A DNA stretch of 64,000 nucleotides from Hymenobacter rigui (GTDB lineage Bacteria; Bacteroidota; Bacteroidia; Cytophagales; Hymenobacteraceae), in contig NZ_RWIT01000003.1 in NCBI RefSeq assembly GCF_003944715.1, forward strand, positions 62,001 through 126,000, given 5' to 3'. How positions within the stretch are numbered: the first letter of the stretch is position 1; each line of letters begins with the position of its first letter. This document shows positions 1-7,773 of the stretch, one piece after another. Both the position numbers and the translations under genes were made by a program. The notes under the pieces are model-generated. The model was given only the letters and a program-made list of their open reading frames with translations, ran no database searches and had not been told where the DNA came from.

Positions 1-1172
1 CGACGGTCAAATTCGGTAGCCGCTATTTGGCGTCCCTGCTCCCTGGCAGCTTGTAAGTATTCCGGTGTCCGGAACAGACTGGCTAGTTTCTCTGCCAAAG
101 CCGCAGCGTCATCGGCGGGCGAGTACCAGCCACAGTGGTGCTGCTCCACGAAGTCTTTCGTCCAGCCGGAATTGGTCACGATGACGGGAGTACCCACAGC
201 CAGACTGTCGTAGAACTTGGCGGGTGAGTTGGCATGCAGCACGGGCAGGCCCAGAAAAGGTGCTACCGATACATCGGCGAGCTTAAACCACGCAAACACG
301 GCATGGCGCGGCTGCGACGGCACCACCCGAATGAAAGGGTAGCTGACCGACGCGCGCTCCAGAAGTCCATCATAAAACCCGTGCCCCATAAACAGCCACA
401 CTGCGTTGGGGCACTGAGTGGCCAATTGAATAGCCGCTTCCACCAGCAGCGGAATATTGTTGGCCCGCCCGAAGGTGCCGGCATATAAAATAACCTGTTT
501 GCCTTCCAGCCCCCAGGCCTGCCGTAAAGCAGCAACGGCCTCCTCCGTGGCAGCCGCTGCCAGGTCCAAGTCGGTGCCGTTAAGCAAGGTATGCACTTTT
601 TGAGGTGCGAAGGGGTTGCGCTTGGCTTCCTGCCCGATGCCTCGCACGTAGTCCGTCATATCCGGCGAGAGGGTGACAATGGCCTGGGCCTGCTGATACA
701 TGGTGCGCTCCATGCGGTACAGGGCCTGCTGCAGCTGCCGGTTGGGTACTGCCCCCATTGCAATAGGAAACGACGGCCACAAATCCTGCACCTCAAACAC
801 CCACGGCACCCGCCGCCAGCGGGCCACCTGCGCCGCCGCCCAAGCCGCCGTGAGCGGCGTGCTGATGCCCCAGATTACGTCTGGCTTGTCTATACGCAGC
901 CCTTCCCGGAGGGCATAAGCAGCGTAGTGCCCGAACGACATTCCCCGGCGGAGAACTCCCATCCGGTTTTCATAGGGTACGGCGGCAGCACGCATTTCCA
1001 CGCCCTCCGGTATCCAGGGAAACTCCTGCGTTAGGCGCTGCTGCTCCCAGGTTTGGGTGGTGATCAGCGTAATACGGTGCGCACGGGCCATTTGCGCCAG
1101 CAGCGCGTAGTGCCGACTGGTCGCGGGGCAGTCGGGGTTAGTATGATACTGGCTGAAGACGGCAATGTGCAC
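1..1172 (-). CDS. Glycosyltransferase family 4 (WbuB-like), 3' end outside window
   Basis: Reading frame of about 390 residues open to the left edge, so the C-terminus is missing. It begins MHIAVFSQYHTNPD from a GTG at 1172; an in-frame stop (that of gldB) lies 21 bases upstream, and no in-frame ATG precedes. The two-domain GT-B fold is visible: an N-terminal acceptor half with WVFEVQDLWP near residue 140, then a donor half with VILYAGTFGRANN, FMGHG and the nucleotide-sugar stretch FYDSLAVGTPVIVTNSGW. It should transfer a sugar from a nucleotide donor to a lipid-linked or cell-surface glycan on the cytoplasmic side of the membrane. It follows gldB after 21 bases and is probably cotranscribed. 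The sugar cannot be told from sequence. Confidence 0.85.
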   Translation of the reverse strand, partial: MHIAVFSQYHTNPDCPATSRHYALLAQMARAHRITLITTQTWEQQRLTQEFPWIPEGVEMRAAAVPYENRMGVLRRGMSFGHYAAYALREGLRIDKPDVIWGISTPLTAAWAAAQVARWRRVPWVFEVQDLWPSFPIAMGAVPNRQLQQALYRMERTMYQQAQAIVTLSPDMTDYVRGIGQEAKRNPFAPQKVHTLLNGTDLDLAAAATEEAVAALRQAWGLEGKQVILYAGTFGRANNIPLLVEAAIQLATQCPNAVWLFMGHGFYDGLLERASVSYPFIRVVPSQPRHAVFAWFKLADVSVAPFLGLPVLHANSPAKFYDSLAVGTPVIVTNSGWTKDFVEQHHCGWYSPADDAAALAEKLASLFRTPEYLQAAREQGRQIAATEFDR

Positions 1173-1193
1173 CGGCGGAATGGTTAATGCGAA

Positions 1194-2222
1194 TTAAGAC
1201 ACCTTCCCCCGGTTGACTTTAGGCCGGTAGCGCGAGTCGTTGAGGATGCGCTGGGCGTTTTTCTCCGCCATCAGCTGCTTCAGGGTCACGGTCGGATGCT
1301 CAGCCATGTACTTGCGTACAATCTGCCAACCAACCCACGCCCCTACCCTTCCGGGGCAGGTTTTATCAATTTCCGGAATGTTGGGCCGCTCCCCGATGTA
1401 CTTCTGAATGGTGAAAGCAGCTGTGTTATAGAGCAGGTTCTTTTCGATGAAGTGCGCCCAGATTTTGCCCTCGTTGAAATGCACTCCGGCCATTTCCTTA
1501 TCGGTATAGCCAATGAGCAGGGAATCGGGCGTGCAGGGCAGCATCTTTTCCGCGAAGTAGAGCGACTTGCCGAACTGCACCATTTCGCCCAGCATCGTCT
1601 GGTTGGTGAGTTGCTTCTGGTTGTATTTACTGCTGATGGCCAGTGCTACGGCAGGCACCAAGTGTTCTTTGGTGTAGCGCCGCAAAATGTAGCCGGGTAC
1701 ATTGGGGCGGTAGGCAGCCTCAGGACCCACAAAAAAATCGGTACTGAGCACCAGCAGGCTGTCATTCACAAATAAATCCTGACTTAAACCGCTCACAAAG
1801 GTTTTGACGGGCGGCACCCGGAAGTCCGGAAAATAATAGCGAATGTGCTGAAACATCGGTTTCAGCTGCTGCTCCAACTCGGCGGTGGTAAAGGTGGTAT
1901 CAGCCTGGGCACCCAGTTTCTGCAGACCGGAGTTGGTAGCCAGGCGCGTAAGCGTGGCTGCCAGTACGCCCGCCGGGTATTGCCCGCTTTGCAGAAACTG
2001 CCGGGCAAACAGCTTATGCTCTTGCAGAAACTGGTTGGCGTCGGCCGGTGACTTTATTTGAAAGAACGGTTTTTCCAACCGTTCAATGGTCACCGGTGCT
2101 TCAACTTTAGCTACTTCCGGGTTCAGCTCACAGCTTTCCTGACTTCGGCCGCAGGCCAACAGCGTGGCGGCAGTGGTCAGCAGGAGGATCAGGGTACGCA
2201 AACGGGCAGGAATATGCATCAC
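1194..2222 (-). CDS. gldB: Gliding motility lipoprotein GldB
   Basis: A 342-residue lipoprotein with signal peptide and lipobox LLAC (Cys24). The middle carries the GldB pattern: DSLLVLSTDFFVGPEA followed by YILRRYTKEHLVPAVA, then a helical C-terminal half with GYTDKEMAGVHFNEGKIWAH. GldB is an essential lipoprotein of the Bacteroidota gliding machinery, associated with the GldKLMN/type IX secretion apparatus; its biochemical role is unsettled. In flavobacteria it often sits next to gldC, which is not beside it here. Divergent from the outer-membrane barrel gene at 2311. Identification rests on recognised family motifs. Confidence 0.85.
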   Translation of the reverse strand: MMHIPARLRTLILLLTTAATLLACGRSQESCELNPEVAKVEAPVTIERLEKPFFQIKSPADANQFLQEHKLFARQFLQSGQYPAGVLAATLTRLATNSGLQKLGAQADTTFTTAELEQQLKPMFQHIRYYFPDFRVPPVKTFVSGLSQDLFVNDSLLVLSTDFFVGPEAAYRPNVPGYILRRYTKEHLVPAVALAISSKYNQKQLTNQTMLGEMVQFGKSLYFAEKMLPCTPDSLLIGYTDKEMAGVHFNEGKIWAHFIEKNLLYNTAAFTIQKYIGERPNIPEIDKTCPGRVGAWVGWQIVRKYMAEHPTVTLKQLMAEKNAQRILNDSRYRPKVNRGKVS

Positions 2223-2310
2223 GCTTCTATCTTTAAGGCGAAATTAGCCAAAACCAAACGGCTCTCAGCCGTGGTTCGTGTTTCTCTCCTCCACTAAATC
2301 CACTGCTGCC

Positions 2311-2991
2311 ATGAAAAACGCTCTGCTTACCCTTCTCGTTAGTGGTGCCACCATTGGTGCAGCATCGGCCCAGGTTGAAATTGGCCTGAAGGTTTCGCCT
2401 TCCATCACGCACCTGCGTACCGATTCGCCCAGCACCTATGGCTTCGAAAACCAGAAATCCAAAGTGGGTATCGGCGGCGGTATCATCGTCGATTACTTCT
2501 TTGGGCAGAACTACGCCTTCAGCACCGGCCTGGAGCTGACTGGTAAAGGCGGCACCATCAGCTACTTTGACCCCAACCGTGGAGCCAACGGCCAACGCGT
2601 CGAGCAAAAAATCGGGCTGCAATACCTGCAAATACCCGTCACGGTGAAGCTCTTCACCAATGACATTGCCACCGATACCAAGCTCTATTTTCAGCTGGGC
2701 GGCTCCCTGAACGCGGCTATTGCCGGCCGCATCAATGGAGACAAACGCTACACCGATGCCAGTACCGGCCAGGAAACCAAAGCCGCCAAGCACGTTATCA
2801 TTCCGGATGCGGCTCTGCGGGGCGGTTTTGGAGTGGAGTATCAGCTGGGTCAGAACACCAAGCTGCTGGCCGGCCTGAGCTACCACCGGGGACTCTTCAA
2901 CATTGACAACTATTTCGGGGATGAGCGAAATTTCAAAGAAGTAGAATTGAAAAACAGTGAGTTTGCCCTGGATCTGGGCATCAAGTTTTAA
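2311..2991 (+). CDS. Outer-membrane beta-barrel protein (PorT/OmpW-like fold)
   Basis: 226 residues with a typical signal peptide ending ASA before QVEIGLKV. The mature part is a run of alternating amphipathic strands with glycines and aromatics (GIGGGIIVDYFFGQNYAFSTG, kept short here) and ends in the terminal strand FALDLGIKF, a barrel signature closing with Phe. It matches the PF13568-type outer membrane beta-barrel proteins of Bacteroidota, which are small 8-stranded proteins of mostly unknown function. The ATG at 2311 is preferred over an upstream in-frame GTG at 2278 because it directly precedes the signal peptide. A long hairpin follows the stop at once. Confidence 0.8.
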   Translation: MKNALLTLLVSGATIGAASAQVEIGLKVSPSITHLRTDSPSTYGFENQKSKVGIGGGIIVDYFFGQNYAFSTGLELTGKGGTISYFDPNRGANGQRVEQKIGLQYLQIPVTVKLFTNDIATDTKLYFQLGGSLNAAIAGRINGDKRYTDASTGQETKAAKHVIIPDAALRGGFGVEYQLGQNTKLLAGLSYHRGLFNIDNYFGDERNFKEVELKNSEFALDLGIKF

Positions 2992-2998
2992 CTCGTCA

Positions 2999-3064
2999 GA
3001 GCCCCACACAGCACAACGCCCGCAGTACCGTATGGTGCTGCGGGCGTTGTGCTGTGTGGGGCTC
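2999..3064. terminator. Very long perfect hairpin, terminator-like
   Basis: Arms 2999-3025 and 3038-3064 are perfect 27-base inverted complements around a 12-base loop. It lies 8 bases after the barrel gene and touches the end of the minus-strand small ORF at 3065, so it could stop transcription from both sides. No U-run follows, so rho-independent termination is inferred from position, not composition. Confidence 0.6.
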
Positions 3065-3229
3065 CTATAAAACCCGAAATGGGGTAACGGCCTGGCGGCC
3101 GGCTACCAACGGCAGCAGTACAATAGTGGCTGTTGGGGCTGGTAGGTGAGCAAGAGCATCAGCCCCCGCAAAACACAGCGCCGCCACTACCAGAAACTGC
3201 AGCCACCCCAGCACACTTCTAATCGACAT
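3065..3229 (-). CDS. Possible 54-residue membrane or secreted peptide
   Basis: ATG at 3229 to TAG at 3065. The product begins MSIRSVLGWLQFLVVAALCF, a basic start followed by a hydrophobic stretch that resembles a signal peptide or single membrane helix, and a second hydrophobic stretch ATIVLLPLVAG follows. It overlaps the 3' end of the decayed gene at 3187-3689 in another frame. It may be a real small protein, or the out-of-frame tail of that broken gene. No family recognised. Confidence 0.35.
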   Translation of the reverse strand: MSIRSVLGWLQFLVVAALCFAGADALAHLPAPTATIVLLPLVAGRQAVTPFRVL

Positions 3230-3689
3230 TTTTCGGGAGCAGTTTGCGGTGGCAGCGTGAAGCCGTTACAGGTGAAAATACCGTCGCGCTTACTGGGCAA
3301 CACCACCAGCACTGTTTGCTGTTCAGCACTGCCGTAGCCACAGGTCAGGCTTACAGTAGCGTTATTGGGGAATGTGAAAGTAAAGCCACCAACGGAGTTG
3401 ACTACGGCCACGGCCTGGTGCGTATTGGCCAGTTATACGGTAGCGCCGGGTAGCGGCATACCGTCGACCTTGTGATGCCACCGGTTACGATTACCGGGCT
3501 GTAGTCGTGCATACTATCATCCGGGGACGTTACACGGCGCGGCTGCAACCGCGCCGTGGTAGTCGCTGCTTTGGTTGTTACTTCTTTTTTGAACGTGTGT
3601 GTGGGCTTTACGGGCAACGAGCCGAAAGCTGAAGCTGTTTGCACTACCAAACCCAGTGTAGCAGCCAACAGAAAAGACGGGCGGAGCAC
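3187..3689 (-). pseudogene. Broken secreted protein with carboxypeptidase-regulatory-like (CarboxypepD_reg) domain
   Basis: A GTG at 3689 opens a signal peptide (MLRPSFLLAATLGLVVQTASA) and a Ser/Thr/Lys-rich linker leading to SPVIVTGGI. The frame is then lost near 3475-3485. In another frame the domain resumes as KVDGMPLPGATV, hits a TAA at 3433-3435, and continues as LANTHQAVAVVNSVGGF and TFTFPNNATVSLTCGYG. Joined, this gives the usual beta-sandwich pattern: V.GG, then LPGATV, then NSVGGF.F, then V.LT.GYG. One frameshift plus one nonsense codon therefore explain the region. Such domains sit at the N-terminus of TonB-dependent receptors or in small secreted proteins. Both lesions could in principle be sequencing errors. 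Confidence 0.65.
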
Positions 3690-3718
3690 ATAGTAGGTAA
3701 TGGCAGGTGAAGAAGGAA

Positions 3719-4120
3719 TTAGCGGCGTGCCGATTCGTCTGCAAACGGATTCTGAAGCATGTTGGAGACAGGTTGGCGTTCCTCCAGCCAGCGAAACGTG
3801 CTGTACTGACCGAAGGTAAGAACGCGCCACAGGGCCGCATTGTAAGTGGCAATAGCCTGCTTGCTAGCCGGGCCGCCCTGCTGCAGTTCCAGCAACGTGG
3901 CCCGGCGGACTTCAGCGGCCTGCTTACCGGTCAGACGCAGCATATCGACGAGGTAGCAGGTGAGTTGCAAGGAGCGCCTGGACAGTTCCGCATCCTGTTG
4001 AGCCCGTGGCTTCGTCATTTTTGGCAGCTTCATCATTCTGCGATGCACCGGATAAGTAGCGGCCAGAGCGTTGACAGTCAAAGCACAAACCATCAGCAGT
4101 GAGTGGAAAATCTTTTTCAC
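3719..4120 (-). CDS. Small secreted protein of unknown function
   Basis: 133 residues starting MKKIFHSLLMVCALTVNALA, a clear Sec signal peptide. The mature part is basic and helical (SLQLTCYLVDMLRLTGKQ, AAEVRRATLLELQQGG), the style of small Bacteroidota periplasmic proteins of the DUF/Spy-like kind, but no family can be named. A TAGGTTTG promoter box lies about 50 bases upstream at 4171-4178. The decayed gene at 3187-3689 follows on the same strand, so both may once have formed one unit. Confidence 0.6.
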   Translation of the reverse strand: MKKIFHSLLMVCALTVNALAATYPVHRRMMKLPKMTKPRAQQDAELSRRSLQLTCYLVDMLRLTGKQAAEVRRATLLELQQGGPASKQAIATYNAALWRVLTFGQYSTFRWLEERQPVSNMLQNPFADESARR

Positions 4121-4170
4121 GCGAGCAGGTGCATTGTCGGTTGAGTAGTACCCCTTTGTTGGAGAAGATC

Positions 4171-4178
4171 CAAACCTA
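4171..4178 (-). promoter_or_regulatory. -7 promoter box (TAnnTTTG) for the gene at 3719-4120
   Basis: Minus-strand TAGGTTTG, a full match to the Bacteroidota -7 element, about 50 bases before the start at 4120. No good -33 TTTG was found at the usual distance. Confidence 0.4.
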
Positions 4179-4485
4179 CCGTGCTCAGGTACTAATTACT
4201 TGGTCCGTTATCCCAATGAGGGAAAACTCTTCTCAAACGGCTTGGTTTCATATGCGAACAGATTTGCTGCAACGCCAAATCCACTCATTGCATGTAGTTC
4301 GTACAACCAGCTTGCAACTGTACTGAACGAGTATTAGATCCAATTCATCCAATTTACTGGCTGGCCTACTACAAGGCTAACAGCCTGCAGATTACTTTGC
4401 ATGGGTTGAGTTGTATCAGTATCCCAAAGTGAGACTTATAACAGTTTCATTCTGATGAGCTACTCCGTTTCCTACTCTTCGTCGT
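4179..4485. other. Intergenic stretch without a gene
   Basis: About 300 bases between divergent genes, richer in A+T than its surroundings. No reading frame, strong hairpin or repeat was recognised. A partial promoter-like TTACTTTG at 4392-4399 may serve the response regulator. Confidence 0.5.
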
Positions 4486-5211
4486 ATGCCCACTTCTTTT
4501 GCCTGCGTAATAGTTGATGATAACGAAATCAACCGGCTGACACTCGAGCACATGGTTGAGCTGACGCCGGAACTCAACCTAGCGGCCTCGCTGCCGGGCA
4601 GCCTGGAGGCGCTGCAATACTTCCGCCAAGGCGGAAAAGCCGACTTATTGCTGCTCGATATTGAGATGCCACACCTGACGGGTCTGGAACTGGCCCGTTT
4701 ACTGCCACAACCAGCTCCCCCGGTTATCATGGTTACCACCCACCGGGACTTTGCGGTGGATGCTTTCGAGTTGCAGGTGGTCGATTATCTGGTAAAACCC
4801 ATCGACCTTCCTCGATTCACCCAAGCGGTTGCGCGGGTGCTGAACCGTCAGCGGACACTGCCGGCCACATCCACTCCGGATGCTCCCACTGAGGCTGTTA
4901 ACTCGGAGCTATTTATTAAGGTGGGTACCAAAATGTTGCGTCTCAACTTCGATGAAGTGCTGTTCATTGAAGCTATGTCCACATATTCCATATTGGTCAC
5001 GGGTACCCAGAAGCACATTGTGTACCTGACGCTGAAAGCCTTGGCTGAACGGCTGCCGTTTGCGCATTTTGTCCGCGCCCACCGGAGCTACATTGTTAAT
5101 ACGCAGCGCATCGACGCGGTAGAGGACAATATGCTTCAGCTTGGCAAGTATGAGGTGCCGGTAGGCAAGTCGTATCAGGACGAATTCTACCGCCACCTGC
5201 GCGGTTTGTAA
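4486..5211 (+). CDS. LytTR-family response regulator
   Basis: 241 residues. The N-terminal receiver domain has the acidic pair in VIVDDNE (residues 8-14), the phosphoacceptor aspartate in LLLLDIEMP (about residue 57), the switch threonine in VTTH and the lysine in YLVKPID. The C-terminal half is a LytTR DNA-binding domain (LFIKVGTKMLRLNFDEVLFI, then VRAHRSYIVNTQRID). Phosphorylation should make it bind promoter repeats. LytTR regulators usually pair with a LytS/His_kinase-type sensor, but none is adjacent. The only kinase nearby is the convergent hybrid kinase, two bases beyond the stop, so the partner is uncertain. Confidence 0.93.
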   Translation: MPTSFACVIVDDNEINRLTLEHMVELTPELNLAASLPGSLEALQYFRQGGKADLLLLDIEMPHLTGLELARLLPQPAPPVIMVTTHRDFAVDAFELQVVDYLVKPIDLPRFTQAVARVLNRQRTLPATSTPDAPTEAVNSELFIKVGTKMLRLNFDEVLFIEAMSTYSILVTGTQKHIVYLTLKALAERLPFAHFVRAHRSYIVNTQRIDAVEDNMLQLGKYEVPVGKSYQDEFYRHLRGL

Positions 5212-5213
5212 CC

Positions 5214-7541
5214 CTATTCTGCCGGCAGTTCCCCTGGCAACTCATGCAACGCCCGCTTTACCTGCGCCACTACGCGGGCCACGGCCGTGTGCGCGGCTCC
5301 TTGTTCAACTCCTGCCAAGGCAGGTACTTCATGCTCCAGCTGCTGCAGAGCACCCGCTACATCCTGCACCCCCAACGACTCGATACCGGGCTTGATGTGG
5401 TGCACAATGGCGGCTACCTGCTGCCAGTCGCCACGGGCGGCAGCAGTTTCCAGCTGCACCAAGCTGCCCGGCATATTCAGTAGGAACGAGCGGATAATCT
5501 TAACCACGAATGCCTCCCGGCCGTGGGCCAGGGCACGCAGCTTTGTCAGATCGTAGCTGCTTTTCGGCGCAGCAGCTGGTGGCAGCAGCTTTTCCAGAAT
5601 CTGATATAGTTCTACTTCTTCGAAGGGCTTCGTCAGGCAATCATTCATGCCCGCTGCCAGGTATTTCACATAGTCGGCCCGGAAGGCGTTGGCCGTAAGG
5701 GCCAGAATGGGCACACTGGCTTTGGCGGCATCGGGCAGCTGGCGGATCAGGGCAGTGGCTTCCAATCCACTCATGCCCGGCATCTGAATATCCATCAGAA
5801 TGGCATCGTACTGGCCTTGTTGATAGTGCTCAACCCCCTGCTGACCGTTTTCGGCCTCGTCTACCTCTACGCCCCACTCTTCCAACAGCATCCGCGCCAC
5901 ATCCCGGTTAATTTCGTTGTCTTCTACCAATAGCACCCGACGGCCGCGCAACGCTCCGGTATCGAAAGAGGATGCAGCAGTAGCGGCCAGTTGCGGGGCC
6001 GTGCGGGGCAGCGTCAGCTGAAACCGGAACGTGCTTCCTTTTCCTACTTCGCTATCTACGGTCAGGGTCCCGCCTAACTGCTCTATAATAGCCCGGGAAA
6101 TGCTTAGGCCAAGGCCGGTACCCCCGAACCGGCGCGTGGTGTCGGCGTACGCCTGCGTAAAGCCTTCAAATATGCGGTCCAGCTGCTCCGTAGGAATGCC
6201 TATTCCGGTATCCGTTACCAGAAACTCTACTGTGAGGGTTTCGGCAGTAGCTGCCAGCTGTTGCCCTACCACCGTAATATGCCCACCCGGTTCGGTGAAC
6301 TTGACGGCATTAGCCATCAGATTAATAAGAACCTGATTGAGGCGGTATGGGTCACCAACGACCCAAGGCATTGAACAGGTTGCTTTCAGGGGCGTACCAG
6401 CTACGGTAATGCCTTTTTCGATGGCCTGGTGCACCAGTGGCTGCAGCGCTTCGGCCATTGAGTCGCACAGATTAAAAGCAGTCTGCTCGAACTCCAGCTT
6501 GCCCGACGTAATCTTGGCCATGTCCAGCACATCGTTGATAATGCTGAGCAGGTGCTGGCCCGAATTGCGGATAATACGCAGCAAATCCTGCTGCCGACCA
6601 TCGAGGCGAGTTTTGCTAAGCTGTGTGGCCATACCCAGCACCCCGTTCATAGGCGTACGGATTTCGTGGCTCATGTTGGCCAGAAAGTTTTCCCGGGCCC
6701 GCACCGCTGCTTCAGCCTCATCCTTGGCATGGTTGAGCTCCTGCTCTACCAGCATGCGTTTGGTAATATTTACCAGGTAGAGGTTAGCATAACCTTCCTC
6801 TGGGAAAGGCACCACGAATACCGCGTAAAAGCTGCTACCCACCGGTATATCTACCTGCCAGGGTGCATCCTGACTTAGGGCGGCAGATGCCAGCCGCTGA
6901 ATTTTAGCCAGTAAACGGTTCTGATCGGTTTCATTCAGCCCGGCGTGCAAAGCACTGGCAGCCGGATTGTTGTACAGCACTTGGCCTTCACCATCAATCC
7001 GGAAAATCGGGTTGGGATTCTGCCCCGGGATGCTGGCTACGGCCCGCAACTGCTCAGCCGCGCGATGATAATCGGTGGCGTCCCGTAGCCGAATCATACT
7101 GCGGGCACTCAGCGTATCTACCTGCTGCACCGGGATAAAATCCCGCTCTAGAATACGGCCGTCGCTCAGGTCCACCCGTTCGTTGAATACGGGCTGACCT
7201 AACGCCCGCAGGGTATGAATACGCTTCTCGAAAGCAGCTCCATCAGCGGCCAAGCCCTTCATCAGCGCCGCCATTTCCTGCCACGGACGACCAATCCAGT
7301 AGGCCGCGGGCTGAGGCATATCCCACAGCTGACAGAACCGCTCATTCACCAGCGAAATCCGTCCGTCCGTATCCGTCAGCAATACGCCTTCCTGTACGTA
7401 ATTAATCAGGTGGCCCAGGCGGTTTTCCATCGTACGGGCTACCTCTTTCGCCGCCTGCAGTTCCTGCTCCAGCTCCTGAATCCGTTGATGTGCCCGGGCA
7501 GCATCTGAAAACTCAAACGGAACAGTAGGAGAAGATTTCAT
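5214..7541 (-). CDS. Hybrid histidine kinase: PAS-PAS-HisKA-HATPase-receiver-HPt
   Basis: 775 residues from the ATG at 7541; a TTG 20 codons upstream also opens the frame but is less likely. Order: short coiled coil (15-45), two PAS domains (about 45-155 and 165-265), HisKA with FLANMSHEIRTPMNG (phospho-His about 292), HATPase with NLMANAVKFT, DTGIGI and FGGTGLGLS, a receiver with VLLVEDNE and ILMDIQMPGMSG (Asp about 584), and a C-terminal HPt domain with VHHIKP (His about 714). There is no transmembrane segment, so it is a cytoplasmic sensor running an internal His-Asp-His relay. Its final phosphate acceptor must be a separate regulator; the convergent LytTR protein is a candidate only by proximity. 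Confidence 0.92.
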   Translation of the reverse strand: MKSSPTVPFEFSDAARAHQRIQELEQELQAAKEVARTMENRLGHLINYVQEGVLLTDTDGRISLVNERFCQLWDMPQPAAYWIGRPWQEMAALMKGLAADGAAFEKRIHTLRALGQPVFNERVDLSDGRILERDFIPVQQVDTLSARSMIRLRDATDYHRAAEQLRAVASIPGQNPNPIFRIDGEGQVLYNNPAASALHAGLNETDQNRLLAKIQRLASAALSQDAPWQVDIPVGSSFYAVFVVPFPEEGYANLYLVNITKRMLVEQELNHAKDEAEAAVRARENFLANMSHEIRTPMNGVLGMATQLSKTRLDGRQQDLLRIIRNSGQHLLSIINDVLDMAKITSGKLEFEQTAFNLCDSMAEALQPLVHQAIEKGITVAGTPLKATCSMPWVVGDPYRLNQVLINLMANAVKFTEPGGHITVVGQQLAATAETLTVEFLVTDTGIGIPTEQLDRIFEGFTQAYADTTRRFGGTGLGLSISRAIIEQLGGTLTVDSEVGKGSTFRFQLTLPRTAPQLAATAASSFDTGALRGRRVLLVEDNEINRDVARMLLEEWGVEVDEAENGQQGVEHYQQGQYDAILMDIQMPGMSGLEATALIRQLPDAAKASVPILALTANAFRADYVKYLAAGMNDCLTKPFEEVELYQILEKLLPPAAAPKSSYDLTKLRALAHGREAFVVKIIRSFLLNMPGSLVQLETAAARGDWQQVAAIVHHIKPGIESLGVQDVAGALQQLEHEVPALAGVEQGAAHTAVARVVAQVKRALHELPGELPAE

Positions 7542-7703
7542 GAGGGGGAGCTGAGAAGAAAGAGCTTCACGCAAGTACGCCTGTCCTCGCCGAATGGTCA
7601 ACCATTCTGGCTGAATATATAGTTTTGCCCTGTCAACGTGCGTTTGCAGTGGCCGAAAGACAAGCAGACCGAGGTAGGTCGGGAACCTAGGTTGCTACAC
7701 TAA

Positions 7704-7738
7704 AAAAGGCCGCTTCACTATCCGTGAAGCGGCCTTTT
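7704..7738. terminator. Rho-independent terminator downstream of rng
   Basis: Perfect 15-base stem (7704-7718 with 7724-7738) around a 5-base loop; the minus strand continues with a T-run after the GC stem. It lies 36 bases past the rng stop codon and separates rng from the kinase promoter. Confidence 0.85.
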
Positions 7739-7773
7739 CTTCTATCAGGAGGAGTTTTCTCGCAGAAAATCCG

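Noticed and set aside
2233..3009. Minus-strand open frame of 258 codons over the barrel gene
   Set aside because: The plus strand has a clear signal peptide and barrel ending; the minus frame is its shadow.
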